A stretch of DNA of 64,000 nt, from assembly GCA_015295945.1 (NCBI GenBank), contig DVED01000130.1, positions 1 to 64,000 on the forward strand. Reading direction: 5' to 3'. Positions within the stretch are counted from its first letter, which is position 1; every line of letters begins with the position of its first letter. Under the pieces are notes generated by a model. That model was not told the origin of the DNA. It was given only the letters and a program-made list of their open reading frames with translations, and ran no database searches. This document shows positions 29,315-39,649 of the stretch, in pieces. This DNA is from Oscillatoriales cyanobacterium M59_W2019_021 (GTDB taxonomy: Bacteria > Cyanobacteriota > Cyanobacteriia > Cyanobacteriales > Geitlerinemataceae). The position numbers were made by a program, and so were the translations under genes.

Positions 29315-29740
29315 CTAACCTTTTTCAATAAAGTTAAGCAGAATTTTTTGATGGGGAATTCCCATCGGTCGAACTTCCCCAGCATTTTTAGAGTATCGCT
29401 CCCCTTTTTTAATTTCATCGATCGTCCACAAATCCATATCCCATCCTTCGTTGAGAACTAAATTTTCCAGTCCGACGGTTAAAGGTGCGTGGAATACATG
29501 ACGCACGGATTCGGACGTTTCATAGATTTCAAACAGTTCTGCTGACGGCATTTCGTAGCCGATTTCTTCGAGAATTTCCCGTTTTACCGCTACTTCCGGA
29601 CTTTCTCCCGGTTCGATGTGACCGCCAAAAAACGTCCAATATCCGGGATAGACAATGTTGGGAATGTTATCCCGAAGTTGCATGAGAAATAGAGCTTCGC
29701 GATATAAAATAGCAACGGCAGCGTGATAAATTTTTGTCAT
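29315..29740 (-). CDS. NUDIX hydrolase (start at 29740)
   Basis: GGHIEPGESPEVAVKREILEEIGYE Nudix box. Confidence 0.93.
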   Translation of the reverse strand: MTKIYHAAVAILYREALFLMQLRDNIPNIVYPGYWTFFGGHIEPGESPEVAVKREILEEIGYEMPSAELFEIYETSESVRHVFHAPLTVGLENLVLNEGWDMDLWTIDEIKKGERYSKNAGEVRPMGIPHQKILLNFIEKG

Positions 29741-29841
29741 GGGTAATTGATAATAGGTAATAGGTGATAGGTAATGGGTAATTAACCAACCCCAAACCCC
29801 AAACTCCCAACCCCAAATGACCAGTGACAAATGACAAATGA

Positions 29842-30393
29842 CTAATCCAATTGTTTTCGTTCTTCGAGATAAACTTCGCCAAAATCTTGTTGACCGATGG
29901 GGATGCTTTCGGAGCGGACGATCGCTTTAATTGTCAAGAGATCTCCAGGATTGGGTAAGGGAAGATCGCGCATCACCCAAATTTTACCCGTTTTATCTTG
30001 AATTTGATACGCACCGCTCTCTAAAAACGGGGCTTGTTGAGTCACCGTTCCTTTAACATTCACGCTATCTCCCACTTTGGGATTTTTAACGATTTGGGAA
30101 ATGGGGGTAGTATGCACCGGAATGCCAACGGTGGATGAGATTTCCGCGCAACTGGCGAGAAAGGTAGCACTCAAAATTCCCGGCAACAAGACTAAAATTC
30201 GAGAAATCGGAGGGCGATCGGGTGGTAGGGTGATAAAGGGAATGCGTCGCGCGATCGCGCCAAACCCAGATACATCGGGGAAATTGGCGGCAAAAGATAG
30301 CAAAGACCGCGACACGGGTAACGTATTTCTGCAATGCCATGCGGGATTGCCAAACCCTTCCCGCATTCTTGTAATCCGATCGAGTCTTTTCAT
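29842..30393 (-). CDS. OB-fold-like lipoprotein
   Basis: SATFLASC lipobox-like segment; [32 protein letters not shown]-fold pattern. Confidence 0.65.
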   Translation of the reverse strand: MKRLDRITRMREGFGNPAWHCRNTLPVSRSLLSFAANFPDVSGFGAIARRIPFITLPPDRPPISRILVLLPGILSATFLASCAEISSTVGIPVHTTPISQIVKNPKVGDSVNVKGTVTQQAPFLESGAYQIQDKTGKIWVMRDLPLPNPGDLLTIKAIVRSESIPIGQQDFGEVYLEERKQLD

Positions 30394-30401
30394 CCAGCCT
30401 C

Positions 30402-31274
30402 ATGAACGCCAAAACTGCTTCTATCTTAGACGGTAAAGCTCTCGCCAACCAAATTCAAACGGAACTGAAATCGCGCATTCTCGGCTTGCAAGACCGGATG
30501 GGTCGCCCTCCCGGTTTGGCAGTCATTCGGGTGGGAGACGACCCCGCCAGTGCCGTCTACGTGCGCAATAAGGAGAGATCGTGCGATCAGGTGGGGATTG
30601 CCTCTTTGGGTCGCCACTTTCCCGCTACGGCATCTTTTGAAGAAATCGCTGCCGAAATCCAGAAACTCAACACAGACGATCGCGTTGACGGCATTCTCTT
30701 GCAACTCCCCTTACCCGACCCTCTCGACGCCGTTTCTCTGCTGCTGCAAATCGACCCCAACAAAGACGCCGACGGCTTGCATCCGACGAACATGGGACGG
30801 CTGATGCGGGGAGAACCGGGGTTCCGCAGTTGCACCCCCGCCGGAGTGATGCGCTTGTTGCAAGCTTACGATATCGATCCGCGAGGAAAACAGGCGGTTG
30901 TCGTCGGTCGCAGTATTTTGGTCGGCAAACCCATGGCGTTGATGTTACTCGAAGCTGATGCTACGGTCACGATCGCGCATTCGCGATCGCCCGATTTAGG
31001 CAGCATTACCCGTACCGCCGATATTTTAGTCTCCGCCGTCGGTCGTCCGGGGTTAATTTCGGCGGAAATGGTCAAACCCGGTGCGGCAGTGGTGGATGTG
31101 GCGATCGTCCGTACCGAAGACGCAGAGGGAAAAGCCCGATTGGTCGGCGATATCGATGCCGAATCCGTCCGCCCAGTCGCCGGATATCTCACCCCCGTCC
31201 CCGGCGGCGTCGGTCCGATGACCGTTGCTATGTTGTTACACAACACCGTCTCCCGCTACGAGTCGTTGACTTAA
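30402..31274 (+). CDS. folD: Methylenetetrahydrofolate dehydrogenase/cyclohydrolase
   Basis: [42 protein letters not shown]. Confidence 0.97.
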   Translation: MNAKTASILDGKALANQIQTELKSRILGLQDRMGRPPGLAVIRVGDDPASAVYVRNKERSCDQVGIASLGRHFPATASFEEIAAEIQKLNTDDRVDGILLQLPLPDPLDAVSLLLQIDPNKDADGLHPTNMGRLMRGEPGFRSCTPAGVMRLLQAYDIDPRGKQAVVVGRSILVGKPMALMLLEADATVTIAHSRSPDLGSITRTADILVSAVGRPGLISAEMVKPGAAVVDVAIVRTEDAEGKARLVGDIDAESVRPVAGYLTPVPGGVGPMTVAMLLHNTVSRYESLT

Positions 31275-31392
31275 GGAGTTCGGGAGGAGAAGAGAGCAGG
31301 GGAAGCAGGGGGGATCAGGGGGACACAGAGACACGGAGATCGTGAATGCGAAAGCGCAACTAGCCAAACCCCAAACCCCAAAACCCAAACCC

Positions 31393-31860
31393 CTAATATT
31401 GCTTCATCGCTCGATCGATATCGCGTTTGGCTTGTTTTTGTTTGAGAGATTCGCGTTTGTCGAAAAGTTTCTTCCCTTTCCCCAGTCCGATACTCACTTT
31501 AACCCGACCGTTTTTGAAATACATTTTCAACGGAACCAGGGTTAATCCTTTTTCTTCCACTTTGCCGATGAGTTTGCGGATTTCTTGGCGGTGGAGTAAC
31601 AGCTTGCGGGTGCGGCGGGGATCGTGGTTGAAGAATTGACTAGCTTGTTCGTAGGGGGAAACGTGCACGTTGAGCAACCACACTTCGCCATTGCGGACTA
31701 AGGCGTATCCGTCCCGCAGGTTAACTTTCCCGAGGCGGATGGATTTGACTTCCGTGCCTTTGAGTTCGATTCCTGCTTCGTAGGTTTCCAGGATTTCGTA
31801 ACGAAAACGCGCTTGTCGGTTGTCGCTGATAATTTTGATGCCTTCGCTTTTTTCTGCCAT
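31393..31860 (-). CDS. smpB: SsrA-binding protein SmpB
   Basis: [45 protein letters not shown]. Confidence 0.97.
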   Translation of the reverse strand: MAEKSEGIKIISDNRQARFRYEILETYEAGIELKGTEVKSIRLGKVNLRDGYALVRNGEVWLLNVHVSPYEQASQFFNHDPRRTRKLLLHRQEIRKLIGKVEEKGLTLVPLKMYFKNGRVKVSIGLGKGKKLFDKRESLKQKQAKRDIDRAMKQY

Positions 31861-32057
31861 AGTTTCGCGTGGTGATGTCGGTTGGGGGTGTTCTCGGTTG
31901 TTCCGTCTAACCGGGGAACTCTATTTTATAGCGATTTTCAAGAAGGCGATCGACAGATCGATCCTGACTCTACGGGGAAAACAACAACATTTCCGGAATC
32001 AAAACCTGACATCGTGTAGTCTCTTTTCGGAATTATCGAGAGTTACTTTATTCAGTC

Positions 32058-32200
32058 ATGAGTTCTATCAATCACGAGACGATTGGTCACGCTTTGCGTT
32101 TGCTCAGTCAGGGACTATATCCTTATGCAGAGGAAAAAGTAAAAAAGAAGCGGAAAAGCAGGCAGCATTAGCAGCTTTGAAAAACTTACAAAGCAATTAA
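32058..32200 (+). pseudogene. Chimeric relic: Swt1/HEPN-like N-terminal fragment abutting a dsRBD (RNase III-like) C-terminal fragment
   Basis: Frame a: MSSINHETIGHALRLLSQGLYPYAEEKVKK; frame b: GKSKKEAEKQAALAALKNLQSN*. Confidence 0.4.
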
Positions 32201-32785
32201 TCAAGCCTCATCTTCGTAAACAGGCGGCCAAAGCTCGGAAATAGACAATTCCCAACCCGGCAGTAATTCCGGTAAGGTTAAAATATCTCCATTTCCTAGC
32301 TTGATCGGCTCGCCTGTCGATCGATAAACCGCGACCGTTTCCCGATCGGGATCGACGAGCAATCCGACGATCGCGCCTAATTCGATAAACTTCAACAGTT
32401 TCTTTTGTAAAGGGGAAATTCTGTCGCTTTGAGATTTAATTTCAACGACGAGATCGGGAACCATTTCCCCAAAATAGCGAACGCTGCGTTTGAGGCGATC
32501 GGCACGAACGAAGGAAACATCTGGCGCTTTCAGATTGGTATCCGGTAAAATAAAGCCACCCGCCGAGTCAAAAACCCGTCCCAACCGACGGGGATAAACC
32601 CAATTTCCGAGCAACCGAATCAATAACGATCCCACTTCACTAGAGATCATATCTGACGGACCCATAACGATAATTTTGCCATCCTCCAGTTCGAGTTGAT
32701 AATCGCGACCCAATGCCTTGAAGGTTGCTTGTAACTCTTCTAAATCTTTGACCGTCATCAGCGACATATTCTCAAGTCTCCTCAA
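32201..32785 (-). CDS. Uma2 family endonuclease (DUF820)
   Basis: PDVSFVRADR, PDLVVEIKSQSD, ALVDPDRE-like LLVDPDRETVAVY. Confidence 0.9.
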   Translation of the reverse strand: MRRLENMSLMTVKDLEELQATFKALGRDYQLELEDGKIIVMGPSDMISSEVGSLLIRLLGNWVYPRRLGRVFDSAGGFILPDTNLKAPDVSFVRADRLKRSVRYFGEMVPDLVVEIKSQSDRISPLQKKLLKFIELGAIVGLLVDPDRETVAVYRSTGEPIKLGNGDILTLPELLPGWELSISELWPPVYEDEA

Positions 32786-32909
32786 CGGAATAGAGTTTGA
32801 TTATACCGAATTCCAACGATCGCCAAGTGCAACTTCCATTAGGAGTATCGCCTCGTCCCCTTTCTCGATAAGCTAGACATGACCATCGGAACGGGGAGGC
32901 TTCACCACT

Positions 32910-34001
32910 ATGCCATCGGGAAACATTGCATCGGCAAGCGAATTACTCCAACGCTACGCCGCCGGAGAACGGGAATTCGAGGAAGTTCGCCTCAGTAGCG
33001 CCAATTTACAAGGCGCGATCCTTCACGGCATCGATTTGAGCGAGGCAATGTTGGGCAATGCCGATTTGAGTCGTGCCGATTTGCGCGGTGCGGATCTCAG
33101 TTGGGCGGATTTAAGCGGCGCGAACTTGCAAGGCGCGGACTTGCGCGGGGCAATTCTCACCCGCGCCGATTTGAGTCGCGCGAATTTAACTCGCGCCAAT
33201 TTACGCAAAGCCGATTTGAGTTTGGCAAATTTGACCGGATCTCAGTTAAGCGAGGCGATTATGCCCGACGGACAGCTACACGATGCCACGGAGGTTGAAG
33301 AACACCCCCCAGACGAACCCGCACCGGAGTTACCCAAATTAAAGCTGTACCACCAACCCCTATCCGTCAACTCGCGCCGCGTGTGGATTGCTCTCCTGGA
33401 AAAGCAAATTCCTTTCGAGTTAGTGGCGTTAAATCTCGACGGCGATCAATTTGCCGAAGACTTTTTAGCCGTTAGTCCGTTTCATCACATCCCGGCGTTA
33501 GTGGATGACGGGTTTAGCGTCATCGAATCGCTGGCAATTTTGGATTATTTAGAAGCGAAATATCCGATGCCGTCTCTGTTACCCAAGGATGCGAAAGCGC
33601 TAGCCACGATGCGGATGGTGGAGTTGGTGACGGCAAACGAATTGTTACCCGCTATGACGCCTCTGATTCGGCAAATGATGGGGTTTATCGAGTTAGAAGC
33701 TCAAACGCGCGATCGATCGGTAGGACAAATTGGGAAAATACTGAGCTTTTTAGAAGAAAAGCTAGGAAAATCTCCGTATTTTGGCGGAGAACGCCTAACA
33801 CTGGCAGATATCGTCGCCGGAACGGCTGTTATTTGGCTTCCGGGTTTGGGAGTTTCTTTAGACGAGTATCCTGCCTTAAAACACTGGAGCGAAGCCTTAA
33901 TGCAGCGTCAAAGCTGGCAGCAAACCCAACCCACGCCGGAGCAAATCGAAGGATTTAAGACGCAAATGCGGGACTTAATGGCAAAGGCAGACCATTCGTA
34001 A
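32910..34001 (+). CDS. Pentapeptide-repeat domain fused to glutathione S-transferase
   Basis: N-terminal A(D/N)LXX repeats then KLYHQPLSVNSRRVWIALLEKQIPFELV...HIPALVDDG..ESLAILDYLEAKYP. Confidence 0.92.
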   Translation: MPSGNIASASELLQRYAAGEREFEEVRLSSANLQGAILHGIDLSEAMLGNADLSRADLRGADLSWADLSGANLQGADLRGAILTRADLSRANLTRANLRKADLSLANLTGSQLSEAIMPDGQLHDATEVEEHPPDEPAPELPKLKLYHQPLSVNSRRVWIALLEKQIPFELVALNLDGDQFAEDFLAVSPFHHIPALVDDGFSVIESLAILDYLEAKYPMPSLLPKDAKALATMRMVELVTANELLPAMTPLIRQMMGFIELEAQTRDRSVGQIGKILSFLEEKLGKSPYFGGERLTLADIVAGTAVIWLPGLGVSLDEYPALKHWSEALMQRQSWQQTQPTPEQIEGFKTQMRDLMAKADHS

Positions 34002-34565
34002 TTCCCAAATTCCCTACTATTGGCTGGATGGGGGCGATCGATCCTCAAAGCGATATATCCAGTCTGTTGACTTTGGCAGAGATCGATCGCGCAACAGACC
34101 AAAAGTCTGGAATCGGGAAGCGGAAAAGTCGATCGATCCGGTCTGTCAAGCCCCGCTGTTTTAAGTTGAATTACTGACAAAATATCAGTAGGCAGAGAAG
34201 AATTTTCCGTATAACCGCACACAATAAGGAGCGATCATTCGATCGCTTAGTCAGGGCTTTATCAAAAAGGCGATCATCTTCAGGGGGTGACGTGAACGCA
34301 GAACCGGGGTGCGAGAAAATTCAATCCTCAAGAGCCAGGACGAACTCGAAGAAGACATCGTAATTTTTGGAAAGGTTTATATGGCGAAAACTGGATAAGA
34401 ACTTTTGGTGAGTGTCAAGAATGGGTGGAACAATTTCTCAGCGTCTTTCGCAATAAGCGACCCTTTTATCAAAGGGGATTGAAGGCAATGAGGCTGATAC
34501 AGCCAACCTTCTAGCCTCCTTGTCGCCCCCTGAAGGTTAGCTGTTAGCGAGTTACGAATCTGTTA

Positions 34566-34598
34566 AAAAGAGAGCGCGGATTATCCGAGCTCTCTTTT
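34566..34598. terminator. Hairpin AAAAGAGAGC-G-CGGA-TTA-TCCG-A-GCTCTCTTTT, likely bidirectional terminator
   Basis: Direct reading; immediately 3' of the minus-strand ATPase gene. Confidence 0.8.
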
Positions 34599-34607
34599 AG
34601 ATTGAGA

Positions 34608-35717
34608 TCAACTCAAGCGCTGACGAATCCAGAGGGTAAAGAGGGGGAGCGCTAATTGATATCCTAATTCCGACCCATATATTAAGCCTTTGTGCTGGAG
34701 TCCGGCAATCGCCCCTTGCAAACTTCCACCTCGGGATAAATAATGCTTTTGAATGTATTCGCGGCTTTGCGGTTTTTCGGTGGGATCTAGAGCTAAGGAT
34801 TCTAACAGTTGTGCCTGAGATGCCGGAAGTAAGATTAATAACGATTCAAATACGGTGGAAAGATCGCTGAGTAATTCTTGGATGGCTCGCTCGATTTCGG
34901 TATTCCCAATTAGCCCGTTTGAAGTCCGAACCCGGCACAAGCGGCGCACCAGTGCCGAGGCATCACCGATATGTCCCCGCACGGCGTTTAAAAATCGCTC
35001 CAAGGATTGCGATCGCGGATCGAAAGTCAATCCCTCGCTATGCAACACATCCCGCGCCCAAGCGGCAACTACATCGTCGGACAAGGGGGTCAGTTTGACC
35101 ACTTCTAAGCCGATCTCTTCATCTTCGGCTCGATCGCTGGTTTCTGCCAGGGTGGCTACCAAGACGTAACTGACTGCCGTTTGTCGCTTAATTTGGCGAC
35201 GCAGACAGGTTTCCCATTGATGATTGCGATCCCACGCGCGAATGTGAGGAAAGCCGTGTAAGATAACGATCGCTTGGCGATCGACGGATTCGGCAAGCCG
35301 TTGCGGCACTTGTAACAACAGTTCATAAGCCTGCCACAGTTCTTCGGGTTGGGAACTTGCCCGAAGTCGGCAGTGCAAGGTGACGCGACTGCCTTCCCGA
35401 AGGACGAAAAATTGAGAAGCCTCTGTGGCGATCCATTCTCGCAAAAAGGAGATCGCCCCTTGGCTTTTAACGGCTAAACTGATGCCTTCGCACAACAGTT
35501 GCACGAATCGCCGTCCGTCGGTGGCGCGGATGCAATCGACTTCGATCGTCTTTGCCCCCACTTCTCGGACAGCCCGCCGTATCAGCGTTCGCCGTCCGCT
35601 ACCGGGAACTCCCGCAATCAGCAAGTCACGATCGCTGGCAAGGGCGCGAGTAATCTGCTGGAAATGGGCTTGTCGCCCGAACGATTCCAAAGGGGCAGAT
35701 AACTCGGAAAAGTCCAT
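34608..35717 (-). CDS. AAA/STAND-like ATPase with degenerate P-loop
   Basis: LLIAGVPGSGRRTLIRRAV; downstream AIVILHGF Walker B-like; C-terminal winged-helix-like region. Confidence 0.65.
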   Translation of the reverse strand: MDFSELSAPLESFGRQAHFQQITRALASDRDLLIAGVPGSGRRTLIRRAVREVGAKTIEVDCIRATDGRRFVQLLCEGISLAVKSQGAISFLREWIATEASQFFVLREGSRVTLHCRLRASSQPEELWQAYELLLQVPQRLAESVDRQAIVILHGFPHIRAWDRNHQWETCLRRQIKRQTAVSYVLVATLAETSDRAEDEEIGLEVVKLTPLSDDVVAAWARDVLHSEGLTFDPRSQSLERFLNAVRGHIGDASALVRRLCRVRTSNGLIGNTEIERAIQELLSDLSTVFESLLILLPASQAQLLESLALDPTEKPQSREYIQKHYLSRGGSLQGAIAGLQHKGLIYGSELGYQLALPLFTLWIRQRLS

Positions 35718-36189
35718 AGGATCGGTCTCGGTTGGGTTTGACTGCCTGCCGATCGTACCATTGTTGGGGATCGCGGTTAAACGTTATTCGTCATGAGTCA
35801 TGGGTTATCGGTCATTTGGGGAGTGGCTAGTGGCTAGTTGCTAGTTGCTCCGCCCGCATCGCCCGACTCCAATGGGGCAAAAGATTACAGTTTTTCGGGA
35901 CTGTGAGCCGGCTGAAACCCAGGGACAACATTATCGGGTCAATCAGTCTCGTAGGCTGTATGAGCGCTGGCTTGGTCTATTTGTAATAAATCAAAAAAAA
36001 ATACATTTTATGATATCAGTTATAGGGTGTGTTGAGTTTTGAGATTGGGGATTGGGGATTTGGGGTCGATCGTCACATTGGGGTTATAGAATTCCAATAA
36101 CCGATAACCAATTGGGAGCGATCGACACACCCGACGATCGCTATAAAATAGAGACAAATTCATTCAACTTCTGGAAACATTAGTCTGTG

Positions 36190-36636
36190 CTATAAGCCAA
36201 ACTCTTGAAGGGCGGGAACGAAGTTTTTATTTTCGTGGCTGGGGCGGCTGAGTTTAATCAGAACAAACCGTTGGAGAGGTGTGAGATTTTTCCACCGATC
36301 GATCGGGATCTTGACCTCGCAGCTTTCCGCTTTTTCCAGAACGTCGGCGGGAATGCGATCTCCCGACAGCCAAGGGGGATGGGGATCGATGGGTAAATCC
36401 TTTGCCGTTTCTCCAGTTCGTTCTCGGAGCGTGTCGCACAGAAACTGGCGATAGGCTGGAATTTCGCTTGCAGTTTCGCAAGGCATCTCGACGAGGATTT
36501 GGCGATCGCGATCGCTAAATTGATGCCACTGCTGCAATTTTAGTTTAATTCCGCAAGTATCCAGCTTATAGCGCACTTGCATGGGAATACAACGCAGAGA
36601 TTTGATGAAATCGGCTTCAAATTGAAAGAAAGTCAT
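36190..36636 (-). CDS. Nitrate reductase associated protein (start at 36636)
   Basis: FQFEADFIKSLRCIPMQVRYKLDTCGIKLKLQQWHQFS; family resemblance. Confidence 0.8.
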   Translation of the reverse strand: MTFFQFEADFIKSLRCIPMQVRYKLDTCGIKLKLQQWHQFSDRDRQILVEMPCETASEIPAYRQFLCDTLRERTGETAKDLPIDPHPPWLSGDRIPADVLEKAESCEVKIPIDRWKNLTPLQRFVLIKLSRPSHENKNFVPALQEFGL

Positions 36637-36784
36637 GGGACGAGACCCTCGGGAATGGGGGTCAAGAGTGAGTTCCATGAAAATTATAGAGCAAATCCCA
36701 AAACCTCGACTTTCCTCCCGACCTCTGCCGTTTGCGATAAAGTTGGATGAATTGGGTTAAGCTGCTGCGACGAATTGGAGGAAG

Positions 36785-37441
36785 ATGCTACAGCGCGTTT
36801 TGGAACCGGAAGTGATGGATACCTGGGAAGAGTCAGTTGCCTACGATGCGATGGACTTCCTGGAGGTAAATACCGCCTTTGTCGAGGAAGCGGTGGCACT
36901 GGGATCTCCCGAGGCGCGGGTGTTGGACGCGGGAACCGGTCCGGCACGGATTCCGGTATTGATGGGTGAGCGTCGTCCCCAGTGGCAGATTGTCGGCATT
37001 GACTTGTCGGCAAATATGCTGAAATTGGGCACTCACCACATTCGGGAAGCGGGGTTAGAAGACCGAATCCAACTGCAACTCGTCGATGCCAAACAAATGC
37101 CGTTCGAGGACAACTTTTTCGATTTGGTGGTGTCGAATAGTATCGTCCACCATCTCCCCAATCCTTTACCCTTTTTCCAGGAAATCCAGCGAGTTTTGAA
37201 ACCCAATGGCGGGTTATTTTTACGAGATTTGCAGCGTCCGCCGGATCTGGAAACGGTCGATCGACTGGTTGCCAGTATCGGCACGGACTACGACGCGCAC
37301 CAAACCCAACTTTTCCGGGATTCGCTGATTGCCGCCTTTACCGTGGAAGAAGTGCGAGAAATGCTGGATGCGGCGGGATTAGACGGTGTTGAGGTCTATT
37401 CTTCGAGCGATCGACACTGGACGGCGAAGCGGTCTTCTTAA
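36785..37441 (+). CDS. Class I SAM-dependent methyltransferase
   Basis: RVLDAGTGPARIPVLM, IVGIDLSANML, FFDLVVSNSIVHHL. Confidence 0.93.
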   Translation: MLQRVLEPEVMDTWEESVAYDAMDFLEVNTAFVEEAVALGSPEARVLDAGTGPARIPVLMGERRPQWQIVGIDLSANMLKLGTHHIREAGLEDRIQLQLVDAKQMPFEDNFFDLVVSNSIVHHLPNPLPFFQEIQRVLKPNGGLFLRDLQRPPDLETVDRLVASIGTDYDAHQTQLFRDSLIAAFTVEEVREMLDAAGLDGVEVYSSSDRHWTAKRSS

Positions 37442-37621
37442 GCAATAAGTAATAAGTAATAAGTAATAAGTTTGTCATTTGTCATTTTTATCCCTCTGCT
37501 TCCCCTGCTCCCCCAGTTCACCTCCACTCTCTATTCTGAACTCCTGAACTCCTAGTTTTATACGGATCTCAACACCTTGACATCGTAATATGTAATTAAC
37601 CATCTTCATAAAAGTATAAAA

Positions 37622-38878
37622 TTGCGTTTAACTGTAACTGACCCGATCGAATTTATGAAATTGTCGAGTATGTCTCGCAACTGGCGACTTTTGAGGAAAG
37701 TCGTTCTTCCGTTGCTCTGTTTGCTATCATTCGCGATCGCATTACTACTTGATAGCTTTACCCCGGCATTCGGGGATGACAGCAGCATCCCAGAAATCCA
37801 GATTCCCCGCCAGGAAATTCGCGGCGTATGGATGACCAAAAATGACTTTGATATCCTCAAAGATCGCGATAAAGTGCAAGAAGCGGTAGAGCATTTGCGG
37901 CGACTCAACTTTAATACAATTTACCCCGTCGTTTGGAATTCCGGCTATACTCAATATCCCAGTGCCGTCGCTCAACAACACGGCATTCCTTTTTTCTATT
38001 ACGGTTCCCAAGGACAAGATATTCTCGCCGACTTAATCGATCGCGCCCACGCTCAAAACTTATTAGTCATTCCCTGGTTTGAGTTTGGGTTTATGGTTCC
38101 GCAAACCTCCGAACTTGCCCTCAACTATCCCGACTGGCTAACGCAAAAAAAAGATGGAACTCAAACTTCAGTCAGCGCTGCTGGAGAAGTGGCTTGGTTG
38201 AATCCCTTTCATCCAGACGTACAGAATTTTATTCGAGATTTAGTTGTCGAAGTAGTCGGCAGATACGACGTCGATGGCATTCAATTCGACGACCATATGA
38301 GCTTACCTCGAGAATTTGGCTACGACGAGTACACGGTTAATTTATACCATCAAGAAACGCAGAAAAACCCACCCGACAATCCTAACGATCCCGACTGGGT
38401 GCGCTGGCGAGCCGATAAAATTACGGCATTTATGGAACAACTCGATCGCGCGGTGAAAGAGCGAAAACCCCACGCAATCTTCTCCGTCGCTCCCAATTAC
38501 TACGATTTCGCCTATAAGTTACAATTGCAAGATTGGCTAACTTGGGTGCGCCGGGATATTGCCGACGAGCTGATTGTCCAAATTTATCGTTCCGATTTAG
38601 ACTCGTTTACGCAAAAGCTCTCGCTGCCCGAAGTGGGAGAAGCGCATCAAAAAATTCCAACAGGCGTGGGAATTATGACGGGATTGAGAAATCGCCCCGT
38701 CCCAATGCAGCAAATTAAAGATCAAGCTCGAGCCGCTCAAAATTTAGGTTTGGGAACGGCATTTTTCTACTACGAAAGTCTTTGGGATTACGCACCAGAA
38801 TCGGAGTCAGAAGCCGATCGACAATCGGAATTTCAAGCCTTGTTCCCTGCTCCTGCCGTGCGCGTCGCGCGGAATTAA
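37622..38878 (+). CDS. Glycosyl hydrolase-like 10 (GHL10/DUF187) family protein
   Basis: EIRGVWMTKNDFDIL, LNFNTIYPVVWNSGYTQYPS, YDVDGIQFDDHM. Confidence 0.88.
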   Translation: MRLTVTDPIEFMKLSSMSRNWRLLRKVVLPLLCLLSFAIALLLDSFTPAFGDDSSIPEIQIPRQEIRGVWMTKNDFDILKDRDKVQEAVEHLRRLNFNTIYPVVWNSGYTQYPSAVAQQHGIPFFYYGSQGQDILADLIDRAHAQNLLVIPWFEFGFMVPQTSELALNYPDWLTQKKDGTQTSVSAAGEVAWLNPFHPDVQNFIRDLVVEVVGRYDVDGIQFDDHMSLPREFGYDEYTVNLYHQETQKNPPDNPNDPDWVRWRADKITAFMEQLDRAVKERKPHAIFSVAPNYYDFAYKLQLQDWLTWVRRDIADELIVQIYRSDLDSFTQKLSLPEVGEAHQKIPTGVGIMTGLRNRPVPMQQIKDQARAAQNLGLGTAFFYYESLWDYAPESESEADRQSEFQALFPAPAVRVARN

Positions 38879-38896
38879 TCAAATCCCTAATCGAAG

Positions 38897-38920
38897 TTTT
38901 TTACACTAGGTTGTAAAAAA
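38897..38920 (+). terminator. Hairpin TTTTTTACA-CTAGGT-TGTAAAAAA
   Basis: 9-bp perfect stem directly 3' of the GHL10 gene. Confidence 0.6.
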
Positions 38921-39023
38921 CCTCGAGGGGAAATCTGATAGAGTGGTTTCCTGATTTTTGGGAGTGGTTTTGAGTGAATTGGCTCTCCTGTACTTGCGGT
39001 GATAATCAGAGCTTATGTTTCGT

Positions 39024-39093
39024 AGGGTGGGTTAGGCACGGGGATGATTTCTAGGAAAAACCAATCTGTTTGAATCCGTGCCGTAACCCACCA
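39024..39093. repeat. Cyanobacterial intergenic palindrome GGGTGGGTTAGGCACGG...CCGTGCCGTAACCCACC
   Basis: Long imperfect inverted repeat with the familiar TAGGGTGGG...CCCACC termini. Confidence 0.7.
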
Positions 39094-39212
39094 CCCGATG
39101 TTTGTTACACAACATACATTTGACCCCACAGTGTTGGGAGAGTCAAAATTTTTCTTTCGATCGAACTCACCCCCAAAAATGGATCGCATCCTCACGACAA
39201 GCGCTATACAGA

Positions 39213-39647
39213 CTATCCTAAAGTGACCGAAAGCGCGTTGCTAGACTGAGGCGAACAGTGCGGGTTCAGGGGTCGAGTTGCCATCCGCCGTGCCGTCATG
39301 ATGTCGGCAATCCACCCTACCAAATCGCTGCTTTCCAGCGTTGGATACGTATGCTTCAGCTTCATCCCCAACCGACTCGCCCCCCATCGCAACCATCCCC
39401 GCAAGCGAGGCAACTCCCACACCGTCAAGCGTCGCTGCCGCAAAATCTCTGCCAAGGTAAACGGCTCGAAATCCCTTGCAGCTTCTGCCAAACTTGGCGG
39501 TAGCGATTCCCCAAACTCAACTTCTAGAAAGCGAAGGAGGCGCAATAACAACACCCAAACTTCTTTCTGCGGAATCAGTTTTTCCAACCGTTCCGGGTCG
39601 ATTTGCGAACCCCATTTTCTGAGCACGAACGCAATATCCAAAATCAT
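39213..39647 (-). pseudogene. C-terminal part of a lasso-cluster nucleotidyltransferase family protein (NTP_transf_5-like)
   Basis: LDIAFVLRKWGSQIDPERLEKLIPQKEVWVLLLRLLRFLEVEFGESLPPSL matches the C-terminal helical part of that family; N-terminal catalytic half absent. Confidence 0.55.
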
Positions 39648-39649
39648 CG

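Noticed and set aside
34305-34330. GTGCG motif followed by structured-looking intergenic DNA, considered as a group II intron 5' end
   Set aside because: No reverse transcriptase and no recognisable domain V; the same GTGCGAGAAAAT string at 58720 is simply the Uma2 codons VREN.
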